57,219 nt of DNA from Gnetum montanum (Eukaryota > Streptophyta > Gnetopsida > Gnetales > Gnetaceae). The position numbers and the translations under genes are program-made. Positions 9,873-22,550 of this stretch are shown piece by piece. The stretch lies in NCBI GenBank assembly GCA_015680685.1, contig MNCI01001444.1:3427-60645 (forward strand). The letters are read 5' to 3'. The notes below the pieces were generated by a model that was given only the letters and a program-made list of their open reading frames with translations, made no database searches and was not told where the DNA came from. Position 1 is the stretch's first letter; each line of letters opens with the position of its first letter.

Positions 9873-11240
9873 TAGAGTGCATTATGTAATAATTTCTTAG
9901 TGCATTATGTAGAGTTCTTGAGATTTACTTCAAGAAAGAAGTATGAACTTCAGTGTGGCTCCACTTTGATGCTACTATCACTCCTAGCTAAATTTGGTGA
10001 GATTCAAAAATAATTTTAGAGGAAATTTTCTAAATATAAGATAAAAGGGCCAACCTAGGATGTTTCGCGACCACTTCCAAGTACTCCTAGAGTTCTAGAA
10101 GAATTTACAATAAAGGATTTAGTCATAGAAACAAAATAATCATCAAAAAAAAATATTTTTGATAATTTATGACTACAGATATAGACTATTATTAACTAAC
10201 GATCTTTGTTATTTGTTGTTTTATCTTAATCCAATTGTAACCTTTCTCATTTGATATTGAAGTTAATTAATCTTTACTATACTATGACAAAAAATGGTTC
10301 TTTTCTATAGTTTACAAATTAGTTATGTTGTAATATATTTTTAAGGAGATATTTAGTAGTAAGGTCTCTAGTCATTTTTCCTTACATTTCAAAAATTGCT
10401 TAACAATGATTAAAATGAGTTGCAACATTTGTTTTGGAAATAAACATTATTCATCATCATATTTTATTAACTCTTATTTGTGTTACTAGTTAGAGATTCT
10501 ATTGGTAATTCTCAAGCCTCATAGTGTTTATTTTTAAAATGCAATTTTATCTCATAATTCCACTCAAGAATATTACTACACAATTTTGGTTATGTTTATA
10601 AATCTATAATTTTTGTAGATTTATGAGGAATAGTTATGATATGGTAATCTTTTACACTTCATGTATTTAAAGTTAGGATTTAATAATAGAGAGTAAACCA
10701 ACATTATTATTAACTCCATGTTAAGGTTAAGGGATGGTGTTGAAGATTTGATATATTCTAACAAGCTTAAGATGCTAGTTTATGTCTATATTTAGTCACA
10801 TTGTAAACTTTAGTATGCACCTTCATGATGTAGAACATCATTTACAGTGTTTTTTAGTATGTACCAAGTTAGTTATGCTTAATTAAGTCTATAAACTACT
10901 AATAACTAATCATTCTATTTGTTCATTCTTTAAACATGTCTAGTTTATTATAACTATATAAGTGATAAATCTTGGTTTAATAATAAGATAAAGTATAATA
11001 CAAAAAAATGTACAATATGATATACACCACAATATTTATATTATAACAAAGATATTTAGTTACCTTTTTTGTTACTTTCTAGTTTATGTTCTTCTATTTG
11101 ACATACATAACACCCTAGACTTATTTTATATCACGATGCATGTTTATCTTAATCATAGTAGTTATTAAATTATTTCTATTATACCCTAGTCCTAGTAATT
11201 AACATTACAAAATTTTAATAATCTTCTTAAGTTAATTATC
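9873..11240. other. AT-rich stretch without recognisable content
   Basis: About 1.4 kb with no open frame of note, no tandem array and no recognisable element ends. GTGCATTATGTA occurs twice (near 9877 and 9900). Confidence 0.5.
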
Positions 11241-11249
11241 TTTAATCCT

Positions 11250-11960
11250 TTACTCTAATACCCATTTGGTGAGGACTAGACCTTAACAACTCAAAGTTGA
11301 AGCCAAATCCACAAAAATGCTCATAATTTGAAAATAAGAAAAGAATAGAAATCCATATTCTTGATTGAATTGAAAATAAGATATGATATTTTGGAAGAAA
11401 AATACCAAAGGATAGACAAGGGCTCAAGATCTCCTCACAACACAATTACACATATCAATGGATATGAAGCCTACATTGCATGATCAATGTGAGTCATACT
11501 CACTCTCTTCTCTCTTTTTATGCATCTTTCTTGAAAAAATAATGGAACACCTTAATGTCTATTTATAGATTTTTGAATTCCTTCATTCCTAAATTACCAA
11601 AATTATGTCCATTACTTATGACTAGTAAGATGTGTTTTATGAGAAGACATCATGCACGAGAATGCATCTTTTGTAGATGGAAGATGTCTTGCTTGAGAGA
11701 TAGGAAAGTACAAAAGATGTCTTTTGGGCCTAGAAGATGTCTTTCTAGATATCCAACCTTGCATAGAAGACATCTTTAAACTGTGGAAGATATCTTTTAA
11801 GTATTAAATATGTCTTTCTAGACTATCCATAAAATAACTAGACATTTGGCCTAAAGCTTTAAATTCTCATTTGAGATTTCATTATCCTTGAATCATACTA
11901 TAACATAGAGAACATGCTAAACATACATAAAACATATAGGCAAACATGAAACACATAGCA
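11250..11960. mobile_element. LTR-like relic with AGATGTCTT repeats
   Basis: Six or more AGATGTCTT/GAAGACATC words cluster at 11630-11820, like the LTRs at 7.9-8.2 kb and 45.65-45.85 kb. A possible TATA (CTATTTATAG) is near 11561. No coding domain adjoins it, so it may be a solo LTR or a fragment. Ends not found. Confidence 0.35.
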
Positions 11961-14640
11961 CAAATGATTATTGACATTTTAGGACTTGGTGATATCCTCA
12001 TCAAATTATCCACTTTATTTTTTATTTAGATGATATAAAAAATTTTCATCTTGATTATGCAATTAAGTTGATTTTGATTAACATGCAATTAGTAAAACCA
12101 TTTAAGGATTTCCATACAGCCAAGAGCTCTAATAACATCTCAACCCATAGCCAAGATCGCTCGATTTTTCATATCTCTACCCTAGAGCTTAGTCATGGGT
12201 GAGATACCATCTAATCTAACATCCTATGACTTATTTTTCACCTTTTTATTTTATAATTTCTTATAACTTTTTTAGTTCTTCATAAGTTCTCTATTTCTTA
12301 TAATTTTTCATTCTTTCTTATAAATTCTCATTTTCTTTAATTCATTTTATATTTCAATCCTTCTATTTTGATTTTTCCATTTTTCATTAATAAGGATTAT
12401 CATTTATATATAGACTAACTTTGTTATTTAGATTGTATCCTATGCTATCAAGATGATTAGGTAAGTAATTGTGTAAAGTAGTGAGACCACATTATCCATC
12501 CCTCCAATTTCTATAAAAAAGAGATCTTCATCATGAAAGTAGTATGGTTCTTCTCTTATCAAAACTAAAGTTAACTCTTGATCTTCGTGCCTTAAGGAAA
12601 TGAGGAAGGACCAAGAGAAAATAGAAAATGATGTGACATCAATAGAACCTATTGTTTCTTTGCACTTCATTTATGAATCTTGCTGCTTCATGCATTGATA
12701 TCATTACTGATGTTTTAATTTTAATGGAAGCATGTTTTTGAATAAGTATTACCCCACCATCTCACTAGAAAGACATGTTACCCATGCTTGAAGGTATCCC
12801 TCTAAATAATAGCTAATTTTTCTTTAAAAAATTAATTTTTAAGTAATTAATTAATCAATAGTTACTTCCTTATTTTCTCTTGTTGAGTGGTGATGTTCTT
12901 ATATGATTATGATTGTCTCATGATTGTAAGTTTGGGATGACATAATGTAATGTCATTGGTGAAGGTACAAACTTGGTCTAAAACCTAGAAAAATAGGTAT
13001 GATGGCCATTTTAATCACATTTAACATAAGAACCTATTATGAACATGCTAAAACATCTCATGTTCCAATCTATGCACTTGTTATTCCATTGTTCATGTTA
13101 TTGTTGCATGTGGTTATTTGCCTAGTGATTTTCTTTAGTATAGTGTAAAATTTCAAAGAAAGAAGTTGTGTGGATGTGACATATATACTTTATCAATATT
13201 TAATCTTCAATGTGTCTACAAAAACTTTAAGAGATGATTATATAATGCCATAAAGAGTTGAATCCTTATTTGAGAAGGACCCACTTATATAACGTTTAAG
13301 AACATCTTATTTGTACACCACCTCCACATGCTTAGATCATCAAGAAGTAACTCTAAGTTAAATGCATTATCATTTTTGACTTATCTTTACATCAACTTCT
13401 TATATCATACCTCTATTCACACTACGAATGCTTCATCAAATCTATGAACTTCCAATTAAGCCTTACCATACTATCCTCATGTATTGAACCTTACTATAGC
13501 TCTTATTCAACGACATATTTCCTTAAAAATTTTTGAAAATAGTGCAAAAAATCAAACAAATTTTGAACATAAGCCCATCAATGTGGTAGTATTGACACAA
13601 CAACCTTCATTGATGCATTGCTATTAATACTATAGTGTTAACCTAGCACAAAACACTATACATATAGATAATAATTTATCAAAGATTTGCCATTTTGGCT
13701 CAAATAAGAAGGGATTTTTTTGTGTCCTCTTGCTCATCTCTCATGTAAGAGATTGCATGCTCTTCTAGAAGATTCTCCCTCTTCCCTTATGATAGAACAT
13801 GAATCTCAATATCCACCTCTTTGAACATCTAGACATCATCAATATGGCCATTGCAAATTAATCCTAGTGGCCTTTTTTGTTGTTCTTTGATTTTTAGGGG
13901 TTTTGAAATGCATTGTTATAGTCCTAATCTAAGTAATTAATTTTTAAAATTTTCATCTATATTTTTGTTTTTGTTTCAAGTACACACATAGTTTATCTCT
14001 AGTATATGAACTCTTGGGGTCATTATGTTTTTTAGCCTAGATAAAGAATAGATTTTTTATTTGTATTTATGTTTGAATAGATGAATATAAGCTTTTTGAC
14101 CTTTGTATAAAAAGAAGAAGAATAATAATAAGTGTGAGTTTTTACTATTTTAAAAGTCCAAAGCCTTCTAAGAGTGATATCTAGTAATATGTATACTTGA
14201 TTTAACCCATTTAAAAACTTGTGTTCATGGAGTCACACTCTTTATCATGGAGGAAAGAAATCCATAATTTTCAATACTTTAATAATCCCAATTTTTTAAA
14301 TCCTTAAGGTAGAAACACTAATAAATTATTAAAATATTAATCATTTAATATTAAATAGATATCTTAGGAACTTGGAATAATAGATTAGGAGGACTTAGAA
14401 GTGATAATGCTAATTTTTTTATGAAATAGACCAATTAAGAGATAATCAAAGCTAATAATGCTAAAGCTTAAATAGCTAAGGATTAACGAATGATCATCTA
14501 TGTGATTGCATCTAGCATGTAAAAGAGATCCATTAGTAGAAGGACCATCATAGAGAAGGGAAAAGTATCTAAGGGGTATGGATAAGAATAAAGTAATAAC
14601 CATAAGTAGAACTAGAGCTCAAACACATAATTGGACATAT
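11961..14640. other. AT-rich stretch without recognisable content
   Basis: I see no conserved domain, tandem repeat or element border in these 2.7 kb. Open frames are short and their translations are not family-like. Confidence 0.5.
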
Positions 14641-14899
14641 CTGAGAGGAAATAGAAGTGGAATCTATTTTCTAGATTTCCACTACTAAAACAAACTAGTC
14701 TACGTAAGATGAAATGCCTAGGCCTAGTCTAAGATTCAAGGTCATACTCACTGAAGCTTGGTTAGAGAAGATCCAAACCAAGGAGACCTTGAGTTTAGTT
14801 CTCCAAGAACCAAAATTTAGACCATTTCTTGAGTTCACATCATAAGAAATCAAAGAATATAAATACTCATCTAGGAATGATCAAATTTGTGCCACAAAA

Positions 14900-16720
14900 G
14901 TGGAAAGTGGTGTATACTCATCCAAATGAGTTTGTGTCAAACTTCACCTTCATCCTACATTAGGATGAATAGCTACCTTCAAAATTTGGGCAACGTTGTC
15001 TTACCCCCGATCGATCTATGCTTGGGATGCTATTTTAAATCCCTCAGAAGTTGGGCATAGCATATTTTCATGAGGAATACATTGTGAATGGTTATGACAC
15101 TCAAAACTACTATCCCACTCAAACACAACACAAATAAGATCAACATCAAGACAAACTCCATGAGGGTACAAAGGGGAAACATTTCACTAATCCCCTATTC
15201 CTACTAGATCAAGATGATAATGAGGGTCCTCCCTTTGAAGGTTCTCAACATGAAGATTCTATAGCCCCTATTACTAGTGATCAGGGTGTAACCCTAAACC
15301 TACAATCCACTATTCATAAACTAGGTTCAAGAAATAGTGACAACCAAGGTAGGGACTCAGGCAAGCATCACAATAGCAAAGGATCTAAGGATGGTGATCA
15401 TAATAAGTGAAAAAGTGATGGCAAATACCATGATCGCAATGGCAATCTACCTTCTTGTTCATCCTCTTCATCTAATTTCAAACATTCTTCTTCATCTAAT
15501 GGTTCTCATAAAAGCCGTTGTTGAAATAATTTTGATGAAGGTGATCAGCGAGACAATAATGACCGTGAAGGCCACCAAGATCGAAGGGGTGGCCGAAACC
15601 ATCATCAGCATCATCAACATAGTGATGATGATGAACCTCTATTAGCAATGCAAAGTATGCTCAACATTGCAGAGGCAATTAAAATTCCAACTAGGCATGT
15701 GAAAGATAGTCGAATCAAGCACTTAGACATGAATAATATTCCAAGATTTGAGGGGGATACAATTCCGATCCAAAAATACATCAACAAGCTTTCTATGATG
15801 CTTGTGCCTTATAGAACATAGAGAATGAATGGAAAAAACTCAAGATTTTCCCCAAGACACTCATCAAGGAAGCTAAAAGTTAGTACTAGTATTTGGAGCC
15901 AAAATCTATCCATAGATGGAGTACCATGTTAGAGCTATTTAATGACAAATACCAAACGTACTCCAGAGTATCTAATCTAAGAAGGAAAATCCAATGCTGG
16001 AAATAGGAAACACATGAACCCTTGGATGCCACCATGGGTAGATACTATTCACTCTTACACTGATGCCTTGGCCATGGTTATTCTCAGAGGAAACTATTTT
16101 GCCACATGATAGATGGGCTCAAAACAGAAACTAGAACAACTCTTGGGGTATATGCCCAAGGGAGATTATCTGAACTAAGAGCTCATTAGATCTAAAGGCT
16201 AATTAGAAAGATACCAAAAGAAGAAGATGAGCTAGGAAAAAGGGAAAGTACAAAAGAGTATAATAGGAACCCTTCCATTAGGAAATGGGAGGTCCATTCT
16301 TATGACGAGGAGTCACTGGTTAATGAAGTGATGAATAAAAAAACGTTGCCCATATAAACATCTATTTCTGATATTTTTGCAAAGGTTGACAAATTATGGG
16401 ATTCTTTGGATGAAAACTTTCAAATGGCCATGAAGATTGCTAAAGAATCCAAAGAGCAAAATAATGGCCATAATCACAAAATATGAAAAGAAGTTTAACA
16501 TGCCTACCAAAGAGGTAAGGGCAAAGCTATTGTAGTAGAGGAAGTTGTGGACACTAACTCTAATGATGAAACTGATTGTAGCATCTGTCAATATGAGCAT
16601 CCGAAGGGTTTTTGCCCTATGGTATCACAATTACAAGAGTCTAGGGTGCTTGCATTGAGTCCTCAATTAGCACATAGGTAGGCACCTAGATGATTGCCTT
16701 ACCATTAAGGCAATCCAAGG
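14900..16720 (+). pseudogene. Gag, Athila-like copy A
   Basis: Aligned by eye with the better preserved gag of B: a SNFTFILH segment near the start, a Ser/His/Asp-rich low-complexity middle (15330-15640), then LDMNNIPRFEG, the capsid stretch STMLELFNDKYQTYSRVSNL, DATMGRYYSLLH and a GRLSELRAH segment. It ends with a zinc-knuckle-like CSICQYEHPKGFC (near 16572-16614), spaced C-x2-C-x3-H-x4-C, one residue short of the usual x4 before His. Many stops. The start codon is not identifiable. Confidence 0.75.
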
Positions 16721-17330
16721 CAGTTCCACCACCAAAAACAAGCCTACTATCCAAGTGGAACTCCTCCACAACCATATGAACAATACTAATAGTGGTACCA
16801 ACCATAATTATGGGCAATGCCACCACCAAGGTAGCAATACCCTTATAGGCAACTAGATCCATATGAGTACTATGCTTAGTAACCCATCTCCCCTAGAAGC
16901 TCTACAAGTCATACATCATTTCAGCATCACTATTACCCTCTAGAATACCACTAAACACATTTACCATATACTTGAGGGGAAAACCCATATCCATATCCAT
17001 ATCACCCTCCACATCTGTCTACACACACCTCCACCTTCAACTCAATTACCTCCTACTCCATCCATGCAAGGTGAGATTCCTCCATAGTCACAACAATGAA
17101 ATTCTACAAAGGTTGTACATTCACAATCAACTTTCCAACCAAGTGGTATAGACAATTGATCAAGAAAAAGACCTTTCTTTTGACCTAGTAGTCCTCTTCA
17201 ACCCTCACAATCTAGTCTGGCTTATCATCCTGCATCTCCAACACCCTCATCCTCTATATCAAACACCTTTAAGTACCCTTCAAACCAAGTTCCATGTAGG
17301 ATTCACACTGTAATACTAACTCATGTTGTT
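16721..17330 (+). pseudogene. Pro/Tyr/Gln-rich linker after gag, copy A
   Basis: The conceptual translation is rich in Pro, Tyr, Gln and Ser (PSGTPPQPYEQ, YPYRQLDPYEYYA) and matches the linker of element B at 40520-40221. It connects gag and protease. No fold is predictable by eye. Confidence 0.6.
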
Positions 17331-17399
17331 TTTTACTAGATCAAGGCTAGCAATCTTTCCATGAAAAGATCTAATCCAAGAACACTCATTTATCTACAA

Positions 17400-18184
17400 A
17401 TCACCAAGCATGAGCCATGCAAGGCTCTTCTTGACTCTGGTTTCAAAGTTAATCTTATCTCCCATGACATGTACAAGGCTAGAACCTACCACCTCTTAAG
17501 AAGAGCAACATTCATTTAGAATTAGCAAATCAACCGATTATTATTCCTTTGGGATTAGCAGAGGACATTGTGACCATAGTTTGTGGATGGTCCTATCCTA
17601 CTGATTTTCTAGTAATCAAGGTGGACAACTACACAAGTAACTTTTTCATCATTATGGGAAGAGCTTGGTTAAGCACAGTCGATGCATGTATGGGCATAAG
17701 GGACCTATCTTTAGAAATATCTAAGGAAAATGAACTAGGTAAGATTGCAAAGAAGTGTATTCTATGCATTGCATACATTGATAACAGGTGCAATTGTGTG
17801 CAAAATATTTCGTCAATTAGAAGTACACACACTAAAGTATGCAATCAGTATACACAAGAAATTAACATTCAAAGGTGTCTATACATAGAAGCCACAAAAC
17901 AGGAGGGCACCCAGTGGCTAATAACTGACTCAAATAGTAGCACATTATGCATAGAACCAACTAAGAGCCTATCATGGGCTTATGTTGAAGGCATGGATAA
18001 AATTGAACAACTTCAATCCCAACTCTCCAATGAAGATCATGATACCTATTCGGGAGAGTTGGAAATCCCTGATAACTTTAAGAAAGATCCATTAGAGATA
18101 AAAAATTTACTAGCTAGCATGGAATATGCATTTTTGAACAATGGTAAACTAGTCATAATTAATGCAAAATTTGCTTCTAAATAG
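17400..18184 (+). pseudogene. Retropepsin and RT leader, copy A
   Basis: The active-site region PCKALLDSGFKVNLIS (DSG at 17433-17441) is followed by a one-base frameshift near 17490. The frame 17549-18184 is then open for 211 codons with PLGLAEDIVTIVCGWSYPTD upstream and inside it, then IIMGRAWLSTVDA and IRDLSLEIS. The ILGRPFLAT-type motif here reads IMGRAWLST, a pattern shared with B and C and like Athila proteases. The second half of the open stretch is a spacer leading to RT. It ends at a TAG where the following KEKLLKVVNKW continues in frame. Confidence 0.8.
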
Positions 18185-19180
18185 AAAGAAAAGCTATTAA
18201 AGGTGGTTAACAAATGGTCAACAACCTTTGCTTGGTCATATCTTGAGCTAATAGGAATCAATCCAAGGATATGCCAGCGTTGCATTTATACTAACCTGGC
18301 CATGAAGCCTAAAAGGTAGTTGTAGAGGCAACTGAATTCCAAATTAAAGCAGATCATCAAAGAGGAAATTGAACAACTCCTCAAGGTGGGGTTCATCTAT
18401 CCCATCATAGATAGTGAGTAAGTTAGCCCACTTGTAATTGTGCCAAAGAAGGATGGCAAATGGCATGTTTGCATTGATTTCAGGCTGTTGAATATGGCAA
18501 CATTTAAAGATCATTTTTTCTTGCCATTTGTGGATCAATTATTGGATACCATATCTGGGCATTGTTATTATAGCTTCTTGGATGGTTATAGTGGCTATCA
18601 CCAAATCCAAATTGTGTCAGAAGATCAAACCAATACAACATTCACGAGTCCTTGGGGGACTTTTGCATATTGTAAGGTGTCATTTGGTCTATGTAATGGC
18701 CCTACAACATTTCAACACTTAGTCCTTAGTATCTTCCAATAGCATATTGATAGTGGTGTAGAAGTCTTCAAGGATGAATTTTCCACCTATGAAGCTACAT
18801 TTGAGCAAGTATTAGACTACCTTGAGCAACTATTAAAGAGATGTGCTCAAACAAACTTTTGGCTCAACTAGCAAAAAAGCCATCTCATGGTCCAAGAAGG
18901 CATTGTGTTAGGGCACCAAATTTTGCAAAAAGCAATTAAGGTAGACCCACAAAAGATAACAGTCATCCAAGGAATAACACACCAACCAAAGATCATTAAA
19001 GATGTTTGGTCATTCCTTAGACACACTGGCTACTATCAGTGATTCATAGATAATTTCTCTAAGATTGTAAAGCTATTGGTAGAGCTTACAAAGAAAGATG
19101 CACTATTCATCTAGACCAACAAAATATAAACATGCATTCCAATAGTTAAAAGAGAAACTCATAGAAACACCAATCCTATG
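18185..19180 (+). pseudogene. Reverse transcriptase, copy A
   Basis: Motifs in order: LVIVPKKDGKWHVCIDFRLL, FLDGYSGYHQI, TFTSPWGTFAYCKVSFGLCN and GPTTF. FLDGYSGY and GTFAY are typical of the Athila lineage. The catalytic box expected as FMDDFS reads FKDEFS, so both residues before Phe-Ser are altered and the enzyme cannot be active. Further on come LGHQI and the connection region with several TAG codons where Trp or Gln is expected. At least one frameshift separates this from RNase H. Confidence 0.88.
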
Positions 19181-19189
19181 AGTACCAAA

Positions 19190-19600
19190 TTGGTCCAAAC
19201 CTTTCTATATCATGACAGATGCATCTAACTACACCTTGGGAGCAATGCTCACATAGATGGATGATAAGAAATGTCCATATTACATCCACTGTGTAAGACA
19301 AAGCATTGTGGGAGCATAATTAAATTACACTACCATGAAAAAGGAGTTAATGGCAGTGTTGTATGCTCTTGAAAATTTTCAGCATTATGTGCTTGGTTAC
19401 AAAGTATTTATGCATATGGACCACAGTGTAATCTACTTCCTCATGAATGAGCCTACGATGAGCCCTCATTTCATACAATGGCTTATGATCTTGCATGAAT
19501 TCAATCTCACAATGGTAGATCAAAAAGAAACTAAGAATGTGGTTGTTGACCACCTCTCTCGCTTAAGATGGGATAATAAGAGGAGGAGAGCCCACTCTTT
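19190..19600 (+). pseudogene. RNase H, copy A
   Basis: It starts with ITDASNYTLGAML (catalytic Asp in TDAS), then KKELMAVLYALENFQHY (catalytic Glu), HMDHSVIYFL (Asp) and VVDHLSRL (final Asp-His pair). The last 100 codons, 19335-19637, are uninterrupted. One TAA replaces the Gln seen in copy C (NAQLNYTT). Confidence 0.88.
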
Positions 19601-19789
19601 GATCAGTTTCCAAACAAACTCCTCTTTACATGAGTAATAAGTGAACAAACACTTGCAAAATCAATATGGTACAATGGCATCCTCACCTATCTTCTCACTC
19701 AAGAGATACCAAAAGATTTGTATTTTAGAAAAAAGCAACAATTTCTTCATCTAGTCAAATACTTCATGGAAATCAATGGACACCTCTAC

Positions 19790-20790
19790 AAGGTGTGTGT
19801 CGGTGGCCTAATTCGTTGGTGTATCCCTGACAAAGATCAACTACATGTTTCCTAGGATGCTCATGAAGGGTATTGTGGAGGCCGCTATGTAGGAAGACAC
19901 ATGGCTAAAAAAATCCTGATGGCAAGATACTATTGACCAATAATCTTTAGGGATGTCCACCAATTTGTCAAGTCTTATGAACATTGTCAACAAGATGGGG
20001 GGATGACCACTCACATGGAAGGTCCTCAATAGTGGATTCAATCACTAGAACCTTTTAACATATGGAGCATTTCCTTCATGGATCCCATCACACCCATGTC
20101 CAATGGAAAGGCATATATTATAGTAGTAGTTGACTACTACATAAAATGGATAGAAGAAATAGTTGTTATTGATTGTACATCATCCATTGCTACTAAATTT
20201 ATATAATAAAATATTATAAATAGGTTTGGGGTGCCATGTTCACTAACTTCTAACAATGGAACTTATTTCATAGGTGTCACTTTTAGAAAATTAATGCAAT
20301 GCTTGGGGGTTGAACATAAATTAACAACACCTTATCACCCCTAAGCCAATGGTCAAGTAGAGGTAACCAACTGGGAGATCACAAAAATACTAACATAGAC
20401 CATTAGAAAATATAGGAAGGATTGGATTAAAAATCTTAATGATGCTCTCTAGGCTTATCGTTCAACATGGAAACTTTGTATTGACTATTCTCCCTACGAG
20501 TTAGTGTATGAGAAACTTCCAACACTCCTGATTCAATCTAAGCTTCATACACTCTTAACAGCTTGTGATCTAAATCTTGACTTCAATCTAGCACAGAAAG
20601 AAAGATTGATCAACTTGAATATGCTAGATGAAAATCAAGTAGTGGCCCTATCCTTGAATGAGGTGAACAATGCATTCAGTAAGCAATGTCATGACCTTAG
20701 AATTAGGAAAATAAAACTTCAACTAGTAGATCAGGTTCTCTGTTGGAACCCCACACATGTACCCCAAAAGGAAAAATTTTAAACATTGTG
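19790..20790 (+). pseudogene. Integrase, copy A
   Basis: The H-H-C-C module is recognisable (YVGRHMAKKILMARYY, then YEHCQQDGG). The core follows: the first Asp position reads Ser (WSISFMDP), the second reads Asn (TSNNGTYF, AAC at 20252-20254), and the Glu is present (ANGQVEV). A TAG at 20030-20032 after GPQ is also present in copy C. Downstream the SPYELVYEK motif and a 92-codon open tail follow. It is not catalytically competent as it stands. Confidence 0.85.
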
Positions 20791-20989
20791 GGAGGAACCT
20801 TTTATAACTAATCAAACCTTTCCATCTAGGGCCATGATAATCTACAAACTTAAAAGCCAAAATAAAAAGTAGTTGGTCAACATCCAACAAGTAAAACCTT
20901 TCCTCGAACCAAGATAGGCTAGTGCAACTACCACCTTGACGAATGAACAACCATGTTCCATTTTTCAGATCTCCTCCTTCCAACTAAAT

Positions 20990-21785
20990 CATCGGAGAGA
21001 TGGCCATCCATGCTAACCATCAATATTGCTTCTCATTTTTTCCTACTTTTTTTTCCACATTTTTAATTTTACAAGTTATTTATTTTACAAATTTTTGATT
21101 TTTCAAATTTATCTAATTTTTTACCATCGTTAGTACCTTTGACCCTTCCTTGATTATTTTACACTTTCTTATATATTTTACTTTCTTTTCTTTTGATTCA
21201 AGTATGATATTTTCTTATTTTTGCTAATAAAATTACTTTGTTGTCATAGGACACAGTGCCGCTGTTGTTGTTTACTAATGATGGTTTGTGTTTAATGTTG
21301 TGATTATTGATGTTTGGTTAGTATTTTTGAATTCTAATGTCTAACATCTTTGACATGGTTTATTTTTCATGGAACAGGTAGTGAGTCCACATCATCCACC
21401 CATCTGATAAACTCTATGATTTTCCTTGTTTTAGAAATTTGAGGTTCCTTCCATTAAAGAAATTTTTAATCAATCAGTGACCTTGGCACTTCCATAATTA
21501 GGAAGGATTCAAGGGTTTGTAAAGGATGTGACTTCAAGGAAACTCAATACTCTTTGTACTCGTCTACTTGCTTGAGTGTTCTTCATAGACTTCTTACTAT
21601 TCCATACCACCCACTAATAGGAAGTCAAATAAGTCTTTGCATGGTATGGTTTCCATCCAAAAAAAATGATGGGAATTCAAGACACAACTAAGTTCTTGCA
21701 TGGTGTGGTTCCCATTTCAAAAAAAAACCATGGGAATTAAAAGCACATCCCTTGAACAAATAAATGAGCTACAAGCTATTGGCAC
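20990..21785 (+). other. 3' UTR of Athila-like copy A, first part
   Basis: Non-coding. Several phrases match the minus strand of B between 38.7 and 38.3 kb in the same order, for example GTGACTTCAAGG, AAGTCTTTGCATGGT and GCTACAAGC. The match stops near 21785. Confidence 0.65.
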
Positions 21786-22550
21786 ATTTTGGCATTTCAT
21801 GGACAGAGATATGAGATGATTGAAACCTTCAAAATATTTCAATAGAACTATTGAAATGGCAAGATGAAGGTATTGATTCCTGTCACTTGCTAAAAAAGAT
21901 TGGATGAGATGGGCTACATTTATTCTCCCTAATTTTAATTCTCCAGATTATCAATCAGACTGATACTTAGCATGGGAAACAAGAATATGATTTTTCTTCT
22001 CAAAATTCACTAGGTTGGAACTTTTACGTGCCCATCTCTTTTGTGGATATTCGAGAGGTCTGTCTAACTCTCATTTGGAACATGCTGTGAGGTGGATTAG
22101 ATATACTAGAGTATTATCCTCATAGCAACATCATTGGTTGTCTACATCATCAACTAAAGCATTCCTTGCATGGAGCCCTTCAGGAGGAAAGGCATGCATA
22201 TCAGGGAGACCATAATATTATTGGTGGAAATAATGATGCACATATGAAAGACAGTGAATAGAAGATTACAAGAGATAATGTGTCAATGGTGAATGAATTG
22301 ACAAGCAAGGAATTCTTTATTGTTAGAAATACTTTCAAGAATTGATCATTTGGATACTGGTAAAGAATGAGCAAGAGCTATCCGTAGGGAAAGGTGATAG
22401 AAAATAGTGTTTTAGGGTGTCGATATTTGTTGAAGGCATCTGCACTCTACCTAAAATAATTTGGAAAGAATTTCAAAAGAAATACGAACTTGTCAAAGAA
22501 TGTAAAAGCTTAGGCAATATGTTGATCAATAAGCTGCTAAAGGGAAATAG

